DNA of 52,415 nucleotides from Chryseobacterium caseinilyticum (GTDB taxonomy: Bacteria > Bacteroidota > Bacteroidia > Flavobacteriales > Weeksellaceae), in the NCBI RefSeq assembly GCF_014837145.1, contig NZ_JACYFS010000011.1, forward strand, positions 1 through 52,415, given 5' to 3'. The translations under genes and the position numbers were made by a program. Positions 15,826 through 25,300 of the stretch are shown piece after piece. Every line of letters starts with the position of its first letter. Within the stretch, counting starts at the first letter, position 1. The notes beneath the pieces are model-generated. The model was not told where the DNA came from and searched no databases. It saw only the letters and a program-made list of their open reading frames with translations.

Positions 15826-17163
15826 TTAAAACATAAAGAACGTTGCCACGTGGAAGCGGTTGTTTCTTGCATTGAATTCATTTCCGATACCTCTTCCACT
15901 GGGCTGTGCATCGCCCCAGGTTGCAACGGTATTTTCAACCTCAAATCTCAGGCGGATTGCCTTGCTTAAAACCCAGTCCACACGCGGAACCACTCTCCAT
16001 AAATGATCAACACTTCTGCCGCCCGGCGTTGCAGATATTGCTCCCCAAGATGACGTTACGCCATAAGTTGTCGCCACTCTGCCTTCAACAGGATTATCAG
16101 CTCCCATATTTTTCACATAGCCTGCGAAAAGTCCGAACGCTACTTTTTTAGTCGTGGTCTGCTGAAAATCGATCCATGCACTTCTTGTGTTCATCGTTCT
16201 GAAAATATCTGCCTGCCCGGGAGCTGCGTATCCCACGAAGCCACCGAGCATCACCAGTGAAGCAGCGTTTTGTCCCATCATCGCCGATGCGCTGATGGTT
16301 AAAGGTTTTGTAATTGCCTTTGCGTAAGCCATTGCAGTAAAACTTTTCACACGGTTATTGTTCACAATTGGAGGCGTACCTGAAGAAAGCTGTGGTCTAA
16401 GCTCTTCGTACTGTCCGGCGATTCCGGCAACGAATTTTGATGATTTGTACTGAAACTGTAAATGGGTGGATGGCATTCCGCTGTCACGGTACGGTGCAGT
16501 GTTTGGGGTAAAGTCACGCTGAGAGTTGATGGCTGCGATTACTTTAAACTGATCTGAAAGTTTATGCGTCAGTCTTACCTGTGGATTTCTGTTTAATGCA
16601 AAAATGGGCGAACCTGTACTGTAATTCACCACGTTTGGGAGACAATCTAAAATCACCATCGGATGCCAGTACTGCCCTACTCCCAATTGCGTTTTTTCCC
16701 AGTCTAAGGTAATGTAGGCATGTCTTAAACGGAATTCATTGATTCCACCTTCTGTGGCTCCAAAAAATTCACCTTCGAGAATCCCGGCGGTCTTTGCTCC
16801 CAGAACATCCGGACCTTTCACATTGATTCCCGCTCTGGAAACTACAGACAACATGTGGAATTTCGGAGAATCATTGATATCTTCACCATTCACATCCAAC
16901 GCACGATCGCGTGGATAAAGCGGAACGATGTTTTCGCCTGCACCAATATTCTGTCTTGTATCGTAAAAAATATCATTTCGGATGAAACCGTAAAAATCAA
17001 CTTTCACTTTTCCTTCCTGAGGCTGGGCAGCAACGACGGGTTTTGATTTTGCCAGTGAATCATTAATGGTTTGGTCTGATGTATTTTGTTGCGCAGTTGC
17101 TGTTGCAGATACACTCAACAAAGTTGCGGCAAAAATGCTTTTAAAGAATATTCCCCTTTTCAT
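15826..17163 (-). CDS. Outer-membrane porin, DcaP-like
   Basis: Protein of 445 aa with a signal peptide ending at ATATAQ (about residue 25), a short Gln/Ser/Lys-rich N-terminal segment, and then a beta-barrel beginning KVDFYGFIRNDIFYDTRQ. Alternating hydrophobic/polar strands and a C-terminal aromatic strand (FHVATFFMF) mark an outer-membrane barrel. The layout, including GILEGEFFGATEGGINEFRLRHAYI and LGVGQYWHPM, resembles DcaP-type trimeric porins for small anions. It is first in an operon with the MHS-type symporter. A palindrome at 17227-17240 overlaps the expected -33 region. Confidence 0.8.
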   Translation of the reverse strand: MKRGIFFKSIFAATLLSVSATATAQQNTSDQTINDSLAKSKPVVAAQPQEGKVKVDFYGFIRNDIFYDTRQNIGAGENIVPLYPRDRALDVNGEDINDSPKFHMLSVVSRAGINVKGPDVLGAKTAGILEGEFFGATEGGINEFRLRHAYITLDWEKTQLGVGQYWHPMVILDCLPNVVNYSTGSPIFALNRNPQVRLTHKLSDQFKVIAAINSQRDFTPNTAPYRDSGMPSTHLQFQYKSSKFVAGIAGQYEELRPQLSSGTPPIVNNNRVKSFTAMAYAKAITKPLTISASAMMGQNAASLVMLGGFVGYAAPGQADIFRTMNTRSAWIDFQQTTTKKVAFGLFAGYVKNMGADNPVEGRVATTYGVTSSWGAISATPGGRSVDHLWRVVPRVDWVLSKAIRLRFEVENTVATWGDAQPSGRGIGNEFNARNNRFHVATFFMF

Positions 17164-17202
17164 ATCGTAAATTTATCTACGAAGCTCTTATTGCTTCTTT
17201 TC

Positions 17203-17240
17203 CAAACATACAAATTTTATCAAAGCTAACGAGTGTTAGT
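17203..17240 (-). promoter_or_regulatory. Porin operon promoter with palindromic operator
   Basis: On the minus strand TATGTTTG (17210-17203) fits TAnnTTTG, 40 bp before the porin ATG. CTAAC-GAGT-GTTAG (17227-17240) is an inverted repeat at the position of the -33 element. A regulator binding there would control the porin/MFS operon; no regulator gene is adjacent. Confidence 0.4.
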
Positions 17241-17467
17241 TAGTACAAAAGAGAAAATATATTTGTTAAAATTTAATTTACAGGATTTAAAACGATGATA
17301 AATTATCAATATTTTCAATGATAAACTGTTTAATAATCAAACTTTAGGAGAAATCACTGCAAATTATACTGATCTGGATAAAACTATAGTAAGTTAGCAA
17401 ATTTGTAGATTTGGACATGCCAATTATCATCAGTTTAAAGGAAAAATAATTAGAAAGACAGTTGTTT

Positions 17468-18058
17468 TTAATTCGGATTGAACTGAATATTGAAATTCTT
17501 TAAATAATCCTCTATTGGTTCCATTCCCATTTCTTTTCTTCTTTCGTTCACAGTTTCAGGATTTTCTAATGTGTACAGTTTACCATTTTTTATTTGTGAA
17601 CCATATATTTGGGGCTTTCCTTCGTCCATTAACATCCTGTCTTTCATCAATGCATACTGTCCTTTAGATAAGTCTCCATTTTTAACCGCTTTTTCTATTT
17701 GTGGAAAATACTTTTTCCTGATTTCTTCAGTACTGTGTTGAAGTCCCAACCAGATTGCGTCCATTTGTTTTTGATCCACCTCCTGTAATGTCGGCATACC
17801 ACACTTTTCAATAATGCTGATCACTAATTCCTGATTCCTGTGATCTTCTTTAGCGTATTTCATGAGTTCATTTGATTTTCTAATCTTTTGGTCACTTTCG
17901 AAAACTTCGCTCAGGATCTGACGTTTTTTGCTACAATCAACTTCAATAATATCTACTGAACCTACATAGACAAATTTATCCTTATTCATATAAAGGAATA
18001 TTGAAATCATTACAATAAGAGCGGCAAATATGCTGAATACTATTTTTTTTATTTTCAT
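17468..18058 (-). CDS. DUF6624-type membrane-anchored protein
   Basis: Protein of 196 aa when started at the Met before KIKKIVFSIF (18058); the longer frame from 18196 adds 46 residues without a signal-like start. Residues 2-24 form one hydrophobic helix (signal anchor or cleaved signal). The rest is helical and resembles DUF6624 domains: the pattern GMPTLQEVDQKQMDAIWLGL, QHSTEEIRKKYFP, LMKDRMLMDEGKPQIYGSQ and ENPETVNERRKEMGM is typical of this family. No activity is known to me. It is transcribed alone; the 340-bp gap upstream shows only AT-rich sequence. Confidence 0.65.
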   Translation of the reverse strand: MKIKKIVFSIFAALIVMISIFLYMNKDKFVYVGSVDIIEVDCSKKRQILSEVFESDQKIRKSNELMKYAKEDHRNQELVISIIEKCGMPTLQEVDQKQMDAIWLGLQHSTEEIRKKYFPQIEKAVKNGDLSKGQYALMKDRMLMDEGKPQIYGSQIKNGKLYTLENPETVNERRKEMGMEPIEDYLKNFNIQFNPN

Positions 18059-18398
18059 TTCTGTTTTTGTGTCATATTCCAAAATGGGTTGACCATTTAG
18101 GTTAAAAATTAATTGTTCCCAAAAATAGGAATTATTTTTAAGTGTCAGAATCTTAAATGGATAATTTTTTCTTGCGTGGCCGGTTAGAGTTACCACATTT
18201 TCTCACCAATTTTTTCCAACAACAACATCACTTTTGAATCTATCTTATCTGTATAAACATATAATATATTCTTATATGTCTGTATAAATTATTTTATATG
18301 GCTAAGATTATTTTGCACACTCAATAAAAATGTGGTGTTGAAATCCGGAAATGAGCATTGACATGTTATAATTGAGAAAAGGTTAAAATTTACTGCGG

Positions 18399-19514
18399 TT
18401 ATTTTTCAATCTGACTGCCTTTCACAAATCCTTCCTTTCCGTCTATAGTTTTAACATGAAACCAGATTCCATGAACTGCAATCACTGTGGTCTGAATTTT
18501 AGAACTGACTGTTGAAAGGACTTCATACTCGTTACCGGAACCTGACCGCAGACTGCTTCCAGACTTAAGATTTTTTCCTGAAAACTTTTCTGAAGTGGTT
18601 GGTGAGATAAATTTCGGAACTGAGCGTTCACGAATGAATGGATAAGGATCTACCGCACCACCTGTAGAATAAATTCCAAAATGCAGATGGGTCGCTCCTC
18701 CTGCCGCGTTTCCTGTATTCCCTACCAGACCGAGTGTATCACCGGTTTTTACTTTTCTACCGCCTTCAGTAAGAATGCTGTCGAGATGGGCGTAATAATG
18801 GGAATTGCCAACCTCATCATCGCGAAGCCAAACCTGCTTTCCTCCCAACCCCTGATTTCCGGTTCGGGTGATGTATCCATCAGCAACTGCAACCACGGGC
18901 GTTCCTTTAGGCGCAAAAATATCAACTCCTTCATGACTTCTGCCACCACCGTCACGGCTGGCTCCCCAGAAACTCTGAACATTTTTATTTCCTTTTCCTG
19001 CTACGGGAAACTGAAGTGAGGGCTGAGTGTAGATTTTTATTTTAAGCTGACTTCCGTAGCCAATTTCTGGCTGTACAATAACTTTATGTAAACCGTCAGT
19101 CTCAACTGGTTTTGAGAATAGATTATCTTCAATGATCTGCGATTTCATCATTTCTGATCCTGAAGCTGGATCCAGTAAATCGACAAAGATCTTTTTATCT
19201 GGAAGGGTTGATGCAGTTTCGACAAGGAGCAAATCTCCTTTTTTCAAATCCATTAAATAACCTACAGCATCGGATTTTAACTGATCTGAATTTATCAGCA
19301 GTGACGTTCCATCTTTAATTTTAAGCTGACTGGCTGAAGCTGAAGACAAACTTGCTTTCCACTGAGTCAACAGGCTGTCGGCTCCTGAAAAGCTGCGTTC
19401 GTATTTTGCACGTTCAGAGGTTTCGAAAACATTTTTAGGAATTTTTAATCCATCACAAGAGATGATGAATGAAAGGGTGATTAATATTAAAAGTATTGAT
19501 TTTGATCTGAACAT
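18399..19514 (-). CDS. M23-family peptidase lipoprotein with SH3-like domain
   Basis: Lipoprotein of 371 aa; start chosen at 19514 because it gives a proper signal with lipobox SFIISC, while the longer frame from 19589 runs into a repeat hairpin. Residues about 185-290 hold the zinc peptidase of the LytM type: HEGVDIFAPKGTPV (His-x3-Asp ligands) and HLHFG (His-x-His), with NSHYYAHLD between. The C-terminal 70 residues (LKSGSSLRSGSGNEYEV, VKTIDGKEGFVKGSQI) form an SH3-type binding domain. It probably cuts peptidoglycan cross-links from the periplasm. It stands alone. Confidence 0.88.
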   Translation of the reverse strand: MFRSKSILLILITLSFIISCDGLKIPKNVFETSERAKYERSFSGADSLLTQWKASLSSASASQLKIKDGTSLLINSDQLKSDAVGYLMDLKKGDLLLVETASTLPDKKIFVDLLDPASGSEMMKSQIIEDNLFSKPVETDGLHKVIVQPEIGYGSQLKIKIYTQPSLQFPVAGKGNKNVQSFWGASRDGGGRSHEGVDIFAPKGTPVVAVADGYITRTGNQGLGGKQVWLRDDEVGNSHYYAHLDSILTEGGRKVKTGDTLGLVGNTGNAAGGATHLHFGIYSTGGAVDPYPFIRERSVPKFISPTTSEKFSGKNLKSGSSLRSGSGNEYEVLSTVSSKIQTTVIAVHGIWFHVKTIDGKEGFVKGSQIEK

Positions 19515-19546
19515 TTCATATTCAGTACAAAAATTTAGCCGCGAAG

Positions 19547-19780
19547 TCCTCAGTTCTTTTGTCTTGAAACAAAAGAACCAAAAATTCAAGACTTGAAAGC
19601 GTCAGCTAAAATTTAAAAGTAATTCCTAAAATTTCCAAACTCAGGCGGAAATGACGAAGTATCATTTTAAGATGATCATAGCCGCCACTCAAACAGTGGA
19701 AATTTCTTAACGGAATTTCTTCTAAATTTCTTAACGCCTCCGCTTCCTAGGTCATTTTAAATGATCCATAAATACTAGAT
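19547..19780. repeat. Dispersed palindromic repeat block
   Basis: GTTCTTTTGT-CTTGAA-ACAAAAGAAC (19553-19578) is a perfect 10-bp hairpin overlapping a second stem CTTGAA/TTCAAG. It is followed by two direct copies of AAATTTCTTAACG around 19700 and 19733 and by TCATTTTAAATGA-type palindromes. No ORF is present. I believe similar blocks recur in flavobacterial genomes, but this is memory, not a search. Confidence 0.5.
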
Positions 19781-19864
19781 AAGTTACGAATCGAAGATTC
19801 TGTCATATTTATTTTGCTCTGCCATACTTTTAATACATTTATCACAAATGGTCTAAAAATGAAA

Positions 19865-19888
19865 AAAGCCCTGAAAAATCAGGGCTTT
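19865..19888 (-). terminator. Terminator of typA
   Basis: Stem AAAGCCCTGA / TCAGGGCTTT with a 4-nt loop and flanking A-run, 23 bp beyond the typA stop codon. Confidence 0.85.
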
Positions 19889-19910
19889 AGGTATATTTAT
19901 GAATTTCAGA

Positions 19911-21719
19911 TTATGCTTTCGCTCCTCTTTCCATTCTTTTTCTTTCTTCTTCAGAAAGTACTTTCTTTCTCATTCTGATAAAGTTTGGAGTCACCTCGAT
20001 TGCTTCGTCAGCCTGGATATATTCCATACATTCTTCAAGAGAGAACAAGATTTTCGGTGCTACACCTGTATCTTTATCTTTACCTGAAGCTCTCATGTTG
20101 TTCAACTGCTTAGCTTCAACGATGTTTACTACCAAATCTCCCGGCTTGTTCTGCTCACCGATTACCATACCAGCGTAGATTTCCTCGCCCGGATCAACAT
20201 AGAACTTACCTCTGTCCTGAAGTTTAGCGATAGAATATTCTGTAGCAGGACCCTGAGTTTTAGAAATCAAAACACCATTGCTTCTTCCCGGAATAGCACC
20301 TTTGAAAGGCTTATATTCTGTGAAACGGTGTGCCATAATAGCTTCACCAGCAGTAGCTGTCAACATCTGAGAACGCAATCCGATCAAACCTCTTGAAGGA
20401 ATTTCGAATTCCATGTGCTGCATTTCACCTTTAGTTTCCATAATGTGAAGGTCACCTTTTCTCTGCGTAGCCAAATCGATTACTCTTGAAGCAAATTCTT
20501 CAGGAACATCTACAACCAAAGACTCATAAGGCTCCAGTTTCTGTCCGTTTTCGTCTTCTCTCAAAATAACCTGTGGCTGACCGATCGTCATTTCATAACC
20601 TTCTCTTCTCATTGTTTCAATTAAAACTGACAAGTGAAGAATACCTCTACCGAATACAAGGAAAGTGTTGGCATCATCAGTCTGCTGAACTCTCAATGCT
20701 AAGTTTTTCTCTAATTCTTTTGTCAATCTTTCTTTCAGGTGGTTTGAAGTAACATATTTACCGTCTTTACCGAAGAAAGGAGAGTTGTTGATAGAGAACG
20801 TCATGTTCAGGGTAGGCTCATCGATAGCCGTTCTTGGCAATGGTTCAGGGTTTTCGATATCTACGAATGAATCACCAATCTGGAAAGCGTCGAAACCTAC
20901 TACAGCACAGATATCTCCGGCTTTTACTTCGGTTACTTTTTTCTTTCCAAGACCTTCGAAAACGTAAAGTTCTTTTACTTTTCCTTTCACTACTTTTCCG
21001 TCTGCCTGAGCAAGACCGATCCACATCGATTCTTTGATCTCACCTCTGATTACTTTTCCGATAGCAATTCTTCCTAAGAAAGAAGAGAAATCAAGAGAAA
21101 CAATCTGCATTTGAAGATTACCTTCCTCTACTTTAGGTTCAGGTACATATTGTAAAATCCCGTCTAATAATGGGAAAATGTTGTCTGTCTGCTCCAGTGA
21201 AGTGTTGAACCATCCCTGTTTAGAAGAACCGTAGAATGTTGGGAAATCCAACTGCTCTTCAGTAGCTTCAAGGTTGAAGAACAAATCAAAAACCTGATCG
21301 TGAACTTCTTCCGGACGGCAGTTTGGTTTGTCTACTTTGTTGATTACAACCAATGGTCTAAGACCTAATTCCAAAGCTTTCTGCAATACGAATCTTGTCT
21401 GAGGCATCGGCCCTTCAAATGCATCCACCAAAAGGATTACACCGTCAGCCATTTTCAATACTCTCTCTACTTCACCACCGAAATCGGCGTGACCAGGCGT
21501 ATCGATTACGTTAATTTTTGTGTCTTTATAAGTAACAGAAATATTTTTTGATAAAATGGTAATTCCTCTTTCTCTTTCAAGATCGTTGTTATCCATTATT
21601 AATTCTCCACTTTCCTGATTTTCTCTGAAAATGTTTGTAGCATGAATAATCTTATCAACCAAAGTCGTCTTACCGTGGTCAACGTGTGCGATAATCGCAA
21701 TATTTCTAATGTTTTGCAT
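19911..21719 (-). CDS. typA: Ribosome-associated GTPase TypA/BipA
   Basis: Translational GTPase of 602 aa acting in ribosome assembly and stress adaptation. Motifs: AHVDHGKTTLV (G1), RGITI (G2), DTPGHADFGGEVERVL (G3), NKVDKPNCRP (G4), then domain II, an EF-G-like domain III/V part (PFFGKDGKYVTSNHL, ESLVVDVPEEFA) and the BipA-specific C-terminal domain (RTA-like SNGVLISKTQGPATEYSI, PGDLVVNIVEAKQLNNMRASGKD). Length and order match the family. Monocistronic, with a TACTTTTG -7 box 19 bp upstream and its own terminator. Confidence 0.97.
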   Translation of the reverse strand: MQNIRNIAIIAHVDHGKTTLVDKIIHATNIFRENQESGELIMDNNDLERERGITILSKNISVTYKDTKINVIDTPGHADFGGEVERVLKMADGVILLVDAFEGPMPQTRFVLQKALELGLRPLVVINKVDKPNCRPEEVHDQVFDLFFNLEATEEQLDFPTFYGSSKQGWFNTSLEQTDNIFPLLDGILQYVPEPKVEEGNLQMQIVSLDFSSFLGRIAIGKVIRGEIKESMWIGLAQADGKVVKGKVKELYVFEGLGKKKVTEVKAGDICAVVGFDAFQIGDSFVDIENPEPLPRTAIDEPTLNMTFSINNSPFFGKDGKYVTSNHLKERLTKELEKNLALRVQQTDDANTFLVFGRGILHLSVLIETMRREGYEMTIGQPQVILREDENGQKLEPYESLVVDVPEEFASRVIDLATQRKGDLHIMETKGEMQHMEFEIPSRGLIGLRSQMLTATAGEAIMAHRFTEYKPFKGAIPGRSNGVLISKTQGPATEYSIAKLQDRGKFYVDPGEEIYAGMVIGEQNKPGDLVVNIVEAKQLNNMRASGKDKDTGVAPKILFSLEECMEYIQADEAIEVTPNFIRMRKKVLSEEERKRMERGAKA

Positions 21720-21737
21720 GAATGATTTTTACGGACG

Positions 21738-21745
21738 CAAAAGTA
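21738..21745 (-). promoter_or_regulatory. -7 box of typA
   Basis: TACTTTTG on the minus strand fits TAnnTTTG; TTTAG about 18 bp further upstream may serve as the -33 element. Confidence 0.45.
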
Positions 21746-22391
21746 GTGATAATTTATGAATAACTAAAAATTTGTTTTCATATTTAACAAATTCATAATG
21801 AGCAAGTTTGGAACATTAACGTTTACTGCTGTGAATTTTACTTAAATTGTTGGGAATCTTGATTAAAATGTTTCTGTAAAGTTTATTTCTGAGTATTTCT
21901 AATATCAGTAAATTTCGTGATATGCAGTTAAAAAGTAATTCAAAACTCATTTATTAAATTACATTTTGGACGCCAATAAGAAGAAACAGGTATTTTAACT
22001 AAAAATATACCTGAGGATTTTACCGAAGTGATTATTATCAATAGTAAACGTTTAAAATAATTTGTCAACTCTTCTTTATATTATAAAAATCCAACAATGT
22101 AAGTGAAATTACAGAAAAAACTCCATAAAATAAAATTATCAATCACATTGAAATTACGACTTTTTAATATTTTTTCGATAAAAAAACATTGAAATCATTA
22201 TATTAAATAAAAATGTTTAAATTTGTCTATAATTTAACATATATCGCCTATGAAGAAATTCTTTACAATTTATTCTCAAAACACACCAAAAGATTTAAAA
22301 CAAAACCTTTGTTTTAAACAATTCAAACAATTTTTATTATTAAAACTATGTTTAATTTCTGTTATCCGACTGGATATAAATATCTAAAAAT
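21746..22391. other. Long AT-rich gap upstream of the giant surface protein gene
   Basis: About 650 bp without a convincing gene. A 45-codon frame at 22250-22387 (MKKFFTIYSQ...) has no family resemblance and looks accidental. I see no strong hairpin. The long leader before a T9SS adhesin may hold regulatory sites, but nothing specific can be pointed to. Confidence 0.4.
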
Positions 22392-25300
22392 ATGAAGAAG
22401 ATTCTACTCCTTTTTTCATTAATACTGGCATTATTTACAAATGCGCAGGTAAGCACCTACAGTTTTGTGCAGTCCACAGGGACTTACACACCACTTACAG
22501 GTGCCACAGTGATTGCTACAGCTACAAGTTCCAACTCTTTGGATGATAATATTTATCCTGTAGCGCTTCCGTTTGCATTTCAATTCAACGGTGTAAATTA
22601 CAACTCAATTAATGTCTCGACAAACGGGTTTATCACATTCGGAGCAGCTGCTCCAGGTACAACCTTGTATAACCCTATTTCAGCTGCAGATGCGTATGCG
22701 GGAGCTGTTTCTGCCTGGGGAAGAGACTTAAACTCAATGTTTAACGTTGCTTCTACAACTGGATCAATAAGTTGGGCAGTCGTTGGAACCGCTCCAAACA
22801 GAGAGATTGTAGTTCAGTGGGCTAATTTCAGGCCTGCTTATTCTACCGGAAATCCTGTTTATGGCTTTTCATTTCAGATAAGACTGAAAGAAACAGTTAA
22901 CACAATATCCAATGTTTATGGCCCAGGTGCATTACTTGCAGGAACCGGAGCAATCAGTAATACTGCTCAAATTGGATTAAGAGGCGCTACTAATACAGAT
23001 TACAATAACAGAAGTAACGGTACTACTGTACTTTTTTCCAGTTCTGTTACCGGAACAGCTAATACCAGTACACAGGCATTTAATACAGTAAATGCTACTC
23101 CTGGAATGGCACCTGATGGACTAACCTATACCTGGACACCTCCAAGTTGTTTTGGTCCTTCAGGATTGGTTAGTGCTGCTACATCACCAACAACGGGCTC
23201 AATTGGATGGACAGCTCCAACAACTCCTCCGGGAAATGGATATGAATATGTATATAATACAACCAATACAGCTCCTGCAATAACAGCTACAGGCACACCA
23301 ACTACAGCCTTAGCAGTACCATTAGGCCCACTGGTTTCAGGTACAACATACTATTGGTGGGTAAGATCTATATGTTCTCCAACAGATAAGAGTGCCTGGG
23401 TAGCAGGCCCTTCTTTTACTCCCGGTCAAATAGGAGGTGGTACTTCTTCCGGAGGACTACTACCAATTAACTCTTGCTGGGGTTATAATTATTCTCAACA
23501 GATTTACACCGCTGCCGAAGTATCTGGTGCAATTGGTACAAATAATTTAATTACTAAAATCAGATTTTTTGTTTCTGCATCTGTAACACCACAAAATACT
23601 TTCAATCAGTGGGTGGTTTATATGGGTAATACTACTCAGAATAGTTTTACATCAAATACAAACTGGGTTCCTCTATCAGGACTTCAGCAGGTTTTTTCCG
23701 GAACTTTACCAAACATGACAAGTGGTCAGTGGGTTGAATTAACGTTAGCTAATCCATTTGTCTGGAATGGTACTTCAAACATCGTTGTCGCAGTAGACGA
23801 AAATGTTCCGAATTATACTTGTACACAAAACTGGGGTAATTATCCGGCAGGTGCAAACAAAGGTATTTTATATTACTCTGACGGTACGAATCCTGATCCG
23901 GCTTCACCGCCTTCTGCAACCAGCAGATATTCTGATATTCCAAGATTGCAGATTGTTGCTGAAGTTCTTCAGCCATGTACAACGGCTCCACCTTCAAACA
24001 TTGCGGTAGGTCAGTTAACACCAACAACAGCAACTGTAACATGGTTACCTTCTTCGGGAGCAACATACGTTGTAAGATACAGAATACCTCCAAATGGTCC
24101 ATGGACAACAGTTACATTAACTACACCACTCACAAGCAATTACACAATTACCGGTCTTACTGAACTTACTGCTTATGAAGTACAAGTGGCAACAATTTGC
24201 GGTGGAACTCAAGGAGCATTTTCTCCATCGTTCCCGTTCACTACGCCAGCTATTTCTTACTGTACAGCTTCTGGTAATTTTGCAGACGAATTTATTTCAA
24301 GAGTTGCTGTGTCGCCTACCGGATTGCCACAGATGATCAGTAATTCTGTAATTGGTACAGCAGCACCATATTATTCAGATTATACAAATGATCCTACAAG
24401 ATTAGTAACTCTAATAAGAGGAACAGCAAATAATTCAATTGCTGTAACAAGATCCTGGCCTGGAACTATTTATGACAATGCAACTGTCGTATGGATTGAC
24501 TGGAACAGAAATGGAACTTTTGAAGACAGTGAGAGAGTCTTAAATCAAGCATCAAACGGAAATGCTGTTAATACCTCTGCTCCATTTAACGTACCAACTG
24601 TAGCACAAGGTGCTTATGCAGGAAACTTAAATCTCAGAATGAGAGTAATCATTCAGGAATTCAGTACTCCAGTAGCATGTGGGTCATTCAGTTATGGAGA
24701 AGTAGAAGATTATTCTGTAAAGTTGATTGATCTTCAACCTTGTAGTACAGTAGCTCCTGTACCAACTGTAACTAATATCACTTCCTCTTCTGCATATGTT
24801 TCTTGGCTACCGACTGCCAATGCAACATACAGAGTGAGATGGAGAGAAGGAACTACAGGACCTTGGCTACCAACACCTCTTGGATATATAGAATTGCCTG
24901 CCGGACAAAGTTTCTATACAATACCAAACCTGTTGGAGCAAACTGCTTATCAGGTACAAATTCAGGCGATGTGTGGAACTACCTGGGGTGCTTTTGGAGC
25001 TTCAATAAATTTCACAACTCCACCGCTTACATACTGTCCAATGACGGGTACCGGTACAAATGATCATATTGCCAATGTAACAGTTACACCAACTGGTCAG
25101 GCAATAATGAGTAACACATCTACTCAAAGTAATTATATATTGTATAACACTCCTGCAACCTTAATCAATCTTGAAATAGGATCTACAAACAATCAGATTT
25201 CAGTTGGGAAAGCATGGGCTAATGGAACAACTTACAGTGATGCAGTAACGGCGTGGATTGACTATAACAGAGATGGTTTATTTACAGATGCTGAAAGAAT

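Noticed and set aside
22250..22387. 45-codon frame (MKKFFTIYSQ...) before the giant surface protein gene
   Set aside because: No recognisable family, no promoter or terminator, low-complexity Lys/Phe/Leu composition expected by chance in AT-rich DNA.
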